From Rhodocollybia butyracea (lineage: Eukaryota > Basidiomycota > Agaricomycetes > Agaricales > Omphalotaceae): a stretch of DNA of 21,987 bases. A program made the position numbers and the translations under genes. This document shows, one piece after another, positions 11,146 through 20,408 of the stretch (the first letter of the stretch is position 1; each line of letters opens with the position of its first letter). The stretch lies in contig JADNRY010000908.1 of the NCBI GenBank assembly GCA_015501585.1, forward strand, positions 1-21,987. Direction: 5' to 3'. The notes below the pieces were generated by a model. It searched no databases. It was not told the DNA's origin and saw only the letters and a list, made by a program, of their open reading frames with translations.

Positions 11146-11211
11146 TAGGACGGTTGAATGCGTATCCCAACTTCACTATTGCCGCAACGTATAGTATCTC
11201 GTATTTTACAT

Positions 11212-11230
11212 AAAGTCTCTAGGAGACTTT
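11212..11230 (+). other. Perfect 8-bp hairpin in the 3' flank of copy B
   Basis: Identical to the copy A hairpin, about 67 bp after the copy B stop. Confidence 0.5.
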
Positions 11231-11960
11231 TAGATAGCCGAATGGTTGACATAGGGACATGGAAGCGCCTTGAATCCGACCCGCAGACCCAGGATTTGAG
11301 AGTTACAGTGCTTGCTTTCGGATACTACTGTGAACCCCAGTGAAGGGGCGTGCAGTTTCTCTCCTAGCTATTAACAATAGTAGTATGGACCCTTACTAAC
11401 TGGCACATTCCAGTCCTCATAGTTCTCAACATTTTCCAGTGGCGACAGTGCCCTTAGTTTGATTATTAACCTAGTCTGGGACTTGAGTCCGGCATGATGT
11501 CAAGGCGACCAACCATCTTCAAGACGTACGTTCTGTCCGTGTAGCTAAGTATATCGATGAATAGTTCATAGGTTGCCACGTTGGTCAGACTCTTAGGTCG
11601 TACCTCTCCCTAGCTATTGCATACTTGCCTGGTCTACAATAATGGTGAACGAAGTTGTGCGCCACATGTTTTGCTCAGGGATGCATTTACTAATCGCGTT
11701 CATCCATACTTAGATCTTGAGCTTGGACTCAGGGAGTAGGTCCACTCACCACTTAGGTGTTCCGGCTGATGAGCCAGCGACGATCACCGTGATATATCAA
11801 TTCGACGCGTTCTTCAGACGAGATGATATGAGTCAAAAAGATATAATCAACGTCGTTGCTTCGGCTTATACTGATCGTTCACAGGGGTCTGTTGGTGCTA
11901 TATTTACTCTTATGAGCTTCATGATTGCCACCTCTAAAGTCTTTATTTCCTCGTTCATTT

Positions 11961-13143
11961 ATGTTTCCTTCTTACACAATAAGGAAAGCGCTCCTCGTAG
12001 TTTTGTGGTATGTCACATAACTTATCAGTCATGCAAGGATTCCTCTGAAATTTGTGATTTCATTCTCACAGTAGTGTCAAAGTTCTTGCTCAATTGAATT
12101 TGACAATTACACCGACTGTCACTATCGGTCAAACTGTTGAAGCTACATGGGTTTGGGATGCTCCTGTAGCATCATTTTCACATACGCTGGTTATGGTGTA
12201 TGGTCAAGGAGATTCTAAAACCACCATTCAAACCGTTCAATCCGGAGAATCAGGTGTAATATCTCTGGCCTTGAATCCCTCAGCCACAGGGTAGTGATTG
12301 TCATTTGTATCGTGTCACAGAACTGAGGGACTAACCCAGTCACCAGGGCATTTCAAGCAACGCTCACGAGAATGGAGTAAGTGGGACTACTACACTAAGA
12401 ATGATTTTACCCATTGGCAGAGTCTAGTTCCTTCTTCCTCTTCTTTAAGTTTTTCCCGGCTACTGCGGCTGCTACTTTCGTTGCAGCGTACGGTTTCTGT
12501 TAATCTCCCAGTAAATACGATACATAACTGATCGTTTTCAGACTCCCAACCACACCACCAACATCATCGCCACTTACTACGCAAGTGATCACCACAGCGA
12601 TAGGGTGAGTTTGTCTGTATATTAAACGACATACACTGACCGTTTACAGACCCCCAACGACACTACCATCACCAATCTCATCACCACAAACTACTACGAC
12701 TACGCACGCGATCACCACAACGATAGGGTGAGTTCGTCCGTATATTGAAATCTCGACCATCTTTGGTAGGGAAGTTGCTCATTTGATTTTTAGTACACTA
12801 GCAACCTCAACGATGCCACATCGCCCTCCATCTGCACTCCTTGCGGGCTCTATAGTAGGCGGTCTAGTCGCGTTTCTGCTCCTAGCTTTATCGGCTATTT
12901 GTATATGGCGTCGGTGCCGAGTTCGACGCATGATGAAAGCGCCAGTTTTTTTATCCTGCCGTGACAATTCCAGGCGAATCATCCGTGGCTAAATCTTACT
13001 GGGCTGGCGACTCTGATCTATCTTCACTTACACCTTCCGACTCGGTGTCGAAGGCAATGCATTCCTTTCCCAGGAAAGTCAGACCTCTGCTTCCTTCCAC
13101 GGCGATGACTTCCGTTTCTGAAGAATCTAAGAGTGGACCGTAA
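11961..13143 (+). CDS. Single-pass type I membrane protein, array copy C
   Basis: Exons: 11961-12007, 12072-12290, 12347-12376, 12428-12492, 12542-12604, 12650-12727, 12794-13143. The codon matching copy A's ATG is ATA here; an ATG 18 nt upstream is in frame and gives MFPSYTIRKALLVVL, then CSVKVLAQ, a plausible signal peptide. The ectodomain reads NLTITPTVTIGQTVEATWVW and so on to LALNPSATG. The stalk uses two similar Thr/Pro-rich exons (63 and 78 nt) that appear duplicated. The helix GSIVGGLVAFLLLALSAIC precedes RRCRVRR. A T7 run at 12946-12952 puts the tail one base out of frame; without it the tail matches A and B (YWAGDSDLSSLTPSDSVS, SVSEES). Phase also clashes by one base at the 12492/12542 join. 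Confidence 0.6.
12542..12727 (+). repeat. Duplicated stalk exon plus intron start in copy C
   Basis: Two consecutive exons, 12542-12604 and 12650-12727, begin with CTCCCAAC/CCCCCAACG-type sequence, end with ATCACCACA-CGATAGG, and are each followed by a similar intron start (GTGAGTTTGTCTGTATATT and GTGAGTTCGTCCGTATATT). Both have phase 2 at both ends, so duplication keeps the frame. Confidence 0.65.
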
Positions 13144-13323
13144 CAGGCGTTCCAGCGCATACCAGTCACCGTCACTGCAGCGTTCACAATATCTTGTATT
13201 TGAAAGTTTCTAGCTATAGGAGACTTTACATGGACAAGATCGAAGAATAAAAAAATACCCTCGTTCATGGACAAAAGTGATCCTAGGTAGTGAACGAGTA
13301 TCGCTCATATATAGTTTTATAAA

Positions 13324-15096
13324 TTAGACTGGGAACGAGTCAGCGCGCACTTCAGCTGGAGGAGAAACTGTTAGTGCTGGAAATTGCAAATGAATGATTG
13401 CTTCTTTACGAACCTATCCATGTTGCTGCTGCGTCGGGATATTCCCAGACCATGACTCCAGAAACAAAGCCAAGTCAGCATCTTTCCAGTTTTATCACAT
13501 AGATTCACTCACCCCCCGCACTCCAACCCTTATTCTTGGCTTGTTCGACACAGGTTGCTAGCGTAGTTGGTGCAATGAATCCTCCACTATCTTCGTCCCT
13601 GTAAGAGAATATCTTAGCATCCAGTCACAGTTGGAGCTTAAGATGTACGAACGCGGTAGTTGCGGGTTTACCGATGACCAACTTGTTCAAGGTCACTCCA
13701 TTAGCAGCAATTTGGAAAAGTGCAGATTGGGGCCAGGTAGAAGATGAAGCGGTTAACAGACCCGCGCAGGTTGTGTATTCCGTGGTACCCTCTAAAAGCG
13801 AGCTGATTCACCGATTAGCGCAAGAGCCAAAAATAATACGCACGGTTATAGAACTATAACAAGAAATATAAGTTTTTCAATGCAGCGTAGACGACGAATG
13901 AGCAGACCTGAACATTGTACCAGTCTATCATACTTCCGACGGATTTATGAACGGCAAGATATCCGCCTGAAGGCCAGATGTTTGGAGAGAACCTTAATCA
14001 TATGAATATTAATCAAAGAGGTATCTCATAGTGAAAAGTATGTCACCATGGTGCGACAGCTAACGTGAGATTCAAGTCAGTGATATTCAAAAGTAAAATG
14101 TTTAAAGACTTACGAGCATGAGTCAAGAGGAACTTTCCTTGAGGGAGCATTTTTCGCAGCTGGGTTGTGAAACTGATGAGCCAAGCCTACGAACAGAATC
14201 CGTTAACACCATTTTGGCAATGCAGCAGGCGAGAAAACTGATATACTTCAGCAGTACCCGCGTCAAAGGCGTTGAAGTCCTGTTGGATTCTTAGACAACT
14301 GCGATCAATGACAACTTTAACCATACCTCATAGTCCACATCAATTCCATCCAGACCAAACCTGTACAATAGGAGGTGAATTGTGATGTCATGCAACGATA
14401 GGGCCACTTACTCGATTACCCAAGCCGCAAAAGTGTTAGCAGTGGTTACCGGATTAGCACCGGTACTGGTCGGAGCATCGGTGCTACCAAACGCTGATAC
14501 AACCAGGGTAATTCCTGCAGCCGCGTACTCAGATTTGATACTTGCTCTCTGAGCAGCAGTTAGTTGGACCCATTCTTCAGCCTTTAAGTAGTCAATATTT
14601 GGAAATGCGACTCTGGAGAATATATCTTACTTTGTCGAAGGCCCCTTCAAGTAGAAGGAACGACATCGCGCTAAGATATAGAGTATTTAGTATAACGAAG
14701 GATATAAAAGTAAGTATCGGCTTACAAGACGTTAAATCCCTTTACATCTGCTACCGGAGGAGGGCCCGTTAAACCGGAAACAAACTAAAGGATAAAAGAG
14801 TCGATAAAATAGTATCATTGCAAGCCAGCAAGGTACTCGCCTTGTCGCTGTAAACAACTACGATGAAGCGGGGAATTGTTATAGCATCAGAACCGTATGC
14901 TAAGAGAACGGAGCCATTCCTTACCAAAGAATGGAGCAGTAGGTAGCGCACGAGCAACGGGTTGTGCACGGGCGAGAATGTCGCGAGCCTGGTCACTGAG
15001 ACCTTCAAATCTTGTAGTGTCAACGGGCGTCGCATGGGCAAGCCCGAAACCGTAGAAGACTAAAGAAGAAAAAGCCACAAGTGTAGAGAAGAACAT
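13324..15096 (-). CDS. Secreted glycoside hydrolase family 18 chitinase, 15 exons
   Basis: Endo-type chitinase cutting beta-1,4-linked N-acetylglucosamine polymers at or outside the cell wall. Exons (minus): 15096-14925, 14857-14841, 14784-14726, 14670-14631, 14581-14412, 14360-14327, 14279-14247, 14186-14114, 14059-14047, 13992-13908, 13853-13844, 13791-13653, 13598-13513, 13455-13414, 13355-13324; the sum is 1005 nt, 334 residues, no frame break. Signal peptide: MFFSTLVAFSSLVFYGFGLA. The catalytic motif DGIDVDYE is intact at about 157-164, its Glu being the acid/base. Other family features are FVSGLTGPPPVADVKGFNVL, VVSAFGSTDAPTS, MIDWYNVQFYN and MVWEYPDAAATW. There is no carbohydrate-binding module. 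An ATG at 15144 is also in frame, but a TATA box at 15169-15176 puts it near the expected transcript start, so I chose 15096. Exons of 17, 13 and 10 nt and a GC donor at 14840 are unusual. Confidence 0.92.
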
Positions 15097-15168
15097 CGAG
15101 GAAGCTCCGAGGATTCGAATGGACCGTGCAGTCGGCTGAAGCACATATACCAGATCGCAAAACAGTGA

Positions 15169-15176
15169 CTTTTATA
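15169..15176 (-). promoter_or_regulatory. TATA box of the chitinase gene
   Basis: TATAAAAG on the minus strand, 73 bp upstream of the chosen start at 15096 and 25 bp upstream of the alternative ATG at 15144. Typical TATA-to-transcript-start spacing favours the inner ATG. Confidence 0.5.
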
Positions 15177-16738
15177 CCAGGACCGGTTCCCATATCCAAG
15201 AGAAAGTAGGTTGCGAATCTAGGAATAATGATATAGTCTCGATAGACTCGGGAACCTTGAGGTATACAGCTGGGACTTTGAATTGCAACCAAATAACGAA
15301 TTCACGTATGGAAGGTTGGAAGATCGCACCGATTAAGCTCACAAAGACAAAGAGCTAATCTCGGAATAACCGAAGGAGACATACAAAATGTGTCTGGGAT
15401 CCACGTGAACGCCTTTTTGGGCGCGGAAGCATCGCGTTGCGTGGAAATTTTAAAGCGGATAGGCAGAATCTAAATGCAGGCTTCAGCTAGAACGGGATGC
15501 CGGGCAAAAGTAGATATAAGTGCCCCAGTGGGGCAACACGTATTGATAAGCAGAGATGCGAAAGTAGTTCCTCTTGAGCCAGGAAACAAGCGCCACGACT
15601 TGGCACGGCGCGACAAGATTCTCTGCAGCACCGTATGGCTTGCTTTGACGTGAATTGGCGCATGTGGCTGTTCCTGTGCATGCTCAAGGAATTTTGGGAC
15701 TTTTTGTTTTCGGATTTCCCTCGGATAACTGAGGCATCTAAAATGAGATTTTGTTATGAGTCTGGATCACAGGAACATATGGAACACTTGCTAATATTTA
15801 TCCTGCGTAATTACAGTCCATGCGGTACAGCCATTGAGCCATGCATGAAAACCGACTCAATGCTCAGTCTGACATACTGAGTGCTGAATGGTACTTGAGT
15901 TGATGGACGAATGAAATCTTAATCGGAGGCGAAGCAGTACTATCGATGAGAAAGTTCAAAGACATGGATACGATGGCACATCTGTCCGCAGGGATGTTGC
16001 GTGGATGATTATGCATATGTTCAATGATACAGGTAGGAACCGAATCTAGGGAGAATGCTACTTTTAGCAAGATAAGCCGCAAGAAAAAGTTACTACTATT
16101 TCAGGCCTCTATAGACGTGTGATGTCGCCAGTTGATGCTTGAAACCTCAATATTTAATCCAAAAGATCATGTAGATGTTGCAAAGCTAGCGTTCCTTGTT
16201 GTCCCAAGTGCTAACTCAGTAGAAATCGAAGCTGGTAAACGATTTTTCTTTTGCAAGACTAGGTCGGCCCGAAGCCCGATCTCTTCGGAAATAGCGGATG
16301 TTCGTCTCGAGCTGTCAGTGTCCTCTAAAAACACTCTTCTCCAATATCTGATACCAGTTGACTTCTGGCACTAACGCAGTGCCTCAGGCCTAGGATTCCT
16401 AGTCGTTTGCGATGCGCACGAATAAGGAGATATCGTTTGTCCTTGACTACTTACAACAGCTATGATTGCATCTTCACGCTCTCGAGCTCGTTTCTAATAA
16501 TTATATATATAAACGATGGAAACGCAGAAGTGAAATCTGCGGTTTCGAGATTAATCTGTTCATCAAGCCCTCGAAATAGCGCTTGCCTTGAGTAGCTTGA
16601 GTCCCTGGTTTTTTGAACTGTTCGAGTTTGTAAAAACCAAGGGGAACTTCCACCCGCGGAATCCAGATCGAGTTGTGTGAGGTAACTGGCGGAATATCGG
16701 TCCGCAGCGGCGAAGCCTTTCATGTTTACATTGTCACC
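15177..16738. other. Long intergenic region between divergent chitinase and Nop8-like genes
   Basis: About 1.56 kb without a supported gene. Open frames on both strands (for example 15635-15880 plus and 16460-16780 minus) are short, lack family resemblance and have no joining exons. An AT-rich run (ATATATATAAA) lies at about 16503-16513. The region likely holds the promoters of both flanking genes. Confidence 0.45.
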
Positions 16739-18456
16739 ATGAATCCTAAGATAGACGAGCCAATAACGAAACGACTTCACGTATCTGGGCTAACGCCAAA
16801 TTTATCGCCTGCTGATCTGTCTGCAAGACTCTCAAATTTTGGTACAGTCAAGTCTTTGGATGGGTTTGGTCTATTGGATGCGGTGGGACAACCGCGGAGA
16901 TTTGGATATGTAACCCTTGAGACAACGCAGGCGTCTTTGAAGAGATGTGAGCTGTGAAATAATTGCTGTTGTCTATGTTGTTAACGTTGAATAGGCTTCT
17001 CCACATTGAGTGGTACAACGTACAAGGGAGCCAAACTGCGAATCGGAGAAGCGAAACCAGACTTTGCTGAACGGTATTTTCAGGTTATCTACACTCACTC
17101 CCTCTTTGTTAATCTTCAACGATAGGATATCCAAAGAACTGGCCGAGCCCGAACCTCCTACTAAAAAACCCCGACGGCACCATAACAAATTCACAGGTGT
17201 CCCAGCCGCGGACATGTCTCTTATTACGCGTGAAAATGCTGCCCAGCGGCCAAAATGGAAGGTCATGCCCTCAGGCCGAGTCGTTCGAACGATGAGAATG
17301 CGACCAGGAAAGCCGTTACCGCCTTTACTTGTCGAGAAAAAAAACCACAGAGACTAAGAAGAAGAAGAAGAAGGTAAAAGACCCAGATACCAGAGCCAGA
17401 GCTCGAAATATCGACGTTACAAAATACGATGGTTCATATATCACAGGTGTATTTCTCGGCGGAGATGAAGTTACAAAGGTGATAGATAGTCGCCAGGCAG
17501 AGTCACCAGTGAAAGAAAAGAAAGACAGGCCGAAAAAGATTCAAGCGGAGGAAAGTGTGCGACATACTCCGATACCGATCCCCCCCGAACCTTTATCGCT
17601 AGAACCTCCTCCCTCCGTACCTACAGCTATTATCCCTTCCACAACAGCTCCAGATCCCGCGGACCTGGCTAGTGAACGAGCTCAAACTTTATCGTTTCTT
17701 AATTCTTTCCTGTTCTCGTCATCTAAGGAAGATGCGCCTCCTGTGGACTGGGACTCCGATGTCGAGCTGGACGAGACAAACGTCGTAGAAGCACGTAATT
17801 CTTATGATGTCGATGAAGGCTACGAGGTTGTTCCTCACGACCAAGATGATGAAGGAGTTGGCATGGATGTCGACGCGGATGAGGATGAGGAAGAAGAAAA
17901 CGAGCAGTCGGAGGTTGTAGCAGATATAGAAATGGAGGAACCACAGGTCAAACCTCCCTCTCGGAAAAATGCATTAAAGGATCTCTTTGCGCCGCAGGAA
18001 GACGAAGGTACGTATTTCGAACTATCATCCAGCGTATATGTCTAACATGTTCATGCAGGTGGATTCTCCCTTCTCAACCACCTCGACATCGACGTCGATA
18101 ACGATTTCGACCTCGAAATGACTCCTTTCCCAACATCTGTCCCTGTTTCAGGTCCTCAATCTCAACTTGCCCTTCCCGTCATATCCCGTCCCCGTCAAAC
18201 ACCTCAATCGCAATCTCAAACTTTACAAAAAACCACAATCGCCCTCGACCCAAAAAAACCTTTGTTCTTCCCTCGCTCAATAGCATTGTCCACTGCGAGC
18301 ATCGCAGCGTCGTCGCCTTTTTATCAGAAACAGACGCCCGAGGAGATACAAAAGAGATGGGAAGATAATAAACTCGAGTTAACGAGAGGATGGAAGAAGC
18401 GATATCGGGAGGCCGGCAAGGTGCGGAGGAGAAGAGGTGGGGGTGTGGATGACTGA
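16739..18456 (+). CDS. NOL8/Nop8-like nucleolar RRM protein, one frame break
   Basis: Likely 60S ribosome-biogenesis factor of the nucleolus. Exons: 16739-16946, 16995-17073, 17126-18007, 18059-18456; about 521 residues after correction. The N-terminal RRM has RNP2-like LHVSGL (residue 13 on) and RNP1-like RRFGYVTLE (about 50-58). Then come basic PTKKPRRHHNKF, KKKKKKVKDPDTRAR and DVTKYDGSYITGVFLGGDE, a long acidic middle, and a C-terminus with PLFFPRSIALS, FYQKQTPEEIQKRWED and WKKRYREAGKVRRRRGG, typical of Nop8/NOL8 proteins. An A8 run at 17337-17344 puts exon 3 one base out of frame; with seven A the whole gene is open. The next gene follows on the same strand 541 bp downstream. The start at MNPKIDE was chosen over an in-frame ATG at 16673 because homology-like sequence begins there. 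Confidence 0.8.
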
Positions 18457-18997
18457 GTAGGTACTACTTGTCAACCAGATTGTGACCAAAGTTTCCCTTA
18501 TTATCACCCTCGTTTTTTGAGATGAGAGGCCAAGCTGAGATTTTGCACGTGTACTAGGCAGCCAAGACTGTTCTCTTTATTTAGTATCTGGAGAGATGCC
18601 TTGCCTTGATGGATCCTGAAGTACCGGTGAATATTATTTTACCGGATAGGCCGCTAGAACCTGCAGTTGGAGAGCATTTGGAGGTAGTATCCTTCAACTC
18701 GAGTAGTTTTGAAGCCTTGAGGCCTGTTCAGTGTTCATGCGAGCATTAGGAGCCCAAGCGCTTAAGCTCATTTTCCCAAAAGCGGAAGTCCGGCCGATCA
18801 ATCCGAAGATTACCGCATGGTGATTGATTCGCTTGCTCTACAACTATAATATGCTTCTTTGACAAGCAAAGCCCGCTTCTTCCTCTTTCTTCACTCTTTC
18901 TTCCATCTTTGTTTCTTTTTTTTCGGCCGGACACCGTCATTAGGGATCAAGTTGATCACCCAGTTCTGCTTCTGTTATACGACGAGCAAGAGGTACT
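18457..18997. other. Intergenic region, Nop8-like gene to membrane protein gene
   Basis: No gene is supported. Pyrimidine-rich tracts (CTTCTTCCTCTTTCTTCACT and after, about 18875-18925) lie roughly 75-125 bp before the next start, a common feature of fungal promoters. Confidence 0.4.
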
Positions 18998-19918
18998 ATG
19001 AGTCTTCCTCTAGAACAAATACAACAGGAACAGGAACAGGATAGCTCTCTGACGGACTGGCACGGAAACACATCACAGCCAGTCTTAACAAGGTATGCTG
19101 AAAATGTTCTTTCTTCTATCCTTCGAATATCTACCAACTATCTGCATAGCAAGCTCGAAGCAGCACTGAAGAAGATGTCAAAGCAAGCAGCGCAATACGA
19201 ATATCAAATGAAAGAACTTGAGGTGAGTTGTATCTTTTCCTCTCGAGATTGCAATGCTCAAAGGAAATAGTCTCAGTTGTCTCAAAATCTCAGCAACTTT
19301 CGTGCAATAGACAGTCTATTCAAAGAAACATCGACTGGGATCAAGGTCAGCCTTACCCCAGTACTTTCTTCATTCATCTAATGACGGTCCACAGCGAAAC
19401 TCTGGACGTGCTGATCGTGCTCTTCATTCCCAAATACCGGCCATTGAAACGTCTCTAGAAAGAATCAGGCGATACGCTGTCGGAACTCACGCAAACACTT
19501 CCCAAGATTCAAACTCAAGTGAAAGACATTCGAACAGTGTATGATTCTGGTAGGGAAAAGGTCCGTTATTGCAATGAATTAGATGAAGTGGCAACTGACT
19601 GTTTTCATTGAATTGCCTTTCTTCTTCGCTTTCTTCGACGACCCATGTGATTCTGTTTCCCCCCACCCCGCGTCCACCCACTTAGGCTCAAAGTCCTCTT
19701 CATGGACTTGACCTGGTTAAACATCAGTTTCCATGAAACGCTGGCGGCGTATCATATTTACACCTAGTGCTCCAGTTTCCGGACGATGGAAGGCCTTTAT
19801 GAGGTTCCTGTTTGCCATATCGTTCTTCTTGTGTTGTGCTGTTTGTTGGCTTGGCGTTGCTGGTGCTTATAGAGCCTATAGAGCGCGCATAATGTGGGGT
19901 GATAGATTGATGAGCTAA
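18998..19918 (+). CDS. Uncharacterised coiled-coil protein with a C-terminal membrane helix, three frame breaks
   Basis: Family not recognised. Exons: 18998-19092, 19150-19222, 19271-19345, 19395-19560, 19686-19918; about 212 residues after correction. It starts MSLPLEQIQQEQEQ, followed by helical, charged heptad-like segments (KLEAALKKMSKQAAQYEYQM, NFRAIDSLFKETSTGIK, LTQTLPKIQTQVKDIRTVYD). Then come DLTWLNISFHE and RWRRIIFTPSAPVSGRWK, a hydrophobic helix FMRFLFAISFFLCCAVCWLG, and a short basic end GAYRAYRARIMWGDRLMS. This suggests a tail-anchored-like membrane protein with a long cytosolic coiled coil. Three one-base breaks, each an AAA where AA keeps frame, lie at 19459-19461, 19691-19693 and 19736-19738. 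Together they are exactly the surplus over a multiple of three. The 125-nt last intron is long for this window. Confidence 0.62.
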
Positions 19919-20408
19919 AAATTTCTATTAATGAGACGCTTGCTCAGGTGCAGTGGGTGAGCAGACTTCCAAACACATCCAGTTCAGTAGCTGACACACT
20001 CATGTGTATTCTTCGCAAGAACTCCTCTGCTATTCTGCGCTGGCTCTCTTTGTCTGTACATCAACTCAACTGGATGTATCCTCAGGCGTTCATTGTTCCT
20101 TCAAGCTTTTTTGTTTTTTGCATCAACCAATACAGATTTTTCCTTCGTTCATTACTCACAACATTGATTTATGTATTTTATTATAGCTATTTCGTTGCAT
20201 GTAACATTATCTTTCTCCATATTGAAGTGCATAGTCTTTCTTTTTTGATTGTATAAATGTAACCTAAATTGTGTCAAAGCAAGCACTACGAGCCAAAAAG
20301 GGTAATCTTCTACCACGTGATAACACGGCGCTTCTCCCTTTCCAGCATTTTCCACCGACGTAACTTCGAACACGCCGTTCACTCTAATTTCATTTTCTAC
20401 ATCTTCTA
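19919..20408. other. Intergenic region before the Vps5-like gene
   Basis: No gene is supported. The antisense open frame through 20152-20640 overlaps the start of the sorting nexin and is a shadow. The stretch is AT-rich at 20100-20270, then turns pyrimidine-rich near the start codon. Confidence 0.4.

Larger units (their letters stand above)
9331..11267 (+). repeat. Tandem array unit B (about 1937 bp)
   Basis: Second head-to-tail copy, joined to unit A without visible spacer. It keeps the upstream block, the tail exon and the 3' hairpin. Compared with A and C it lacks the start-codon exon and part of the ectodomain, and has an enlarged, internally repeated stalk. Confidence 0.8.
11268..13240 (+). 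repeat. Tandem array unit C (about 1.97 kb, right edge approximate)
   Basis: Third copy. The upstream block is shorter than in A and B (material around the GTTGGCAACCTTGAC stretch is absent). The 3' hairpin region is still recognisable at about 13203-13227, after which similarity to the other units stops just before the chitinase gene. Confidence 0.75.

Noticed and set aside
15177..16738. tRNA genes or LTR elements in the long intergenic region
   Set aside because: No cloverleaf with A and B box motifs and no long direct repeats were found by eye.
17337..17346. A AAA AAC heptamer as a programmed -1 frameshift site in the Nop8-like gene
   Set aside because: The motif is in the right register, but the -1 frame meets a stop within about 11 codons, and the conserved continuation lies in the other frame. 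A run one base too long explains it better.
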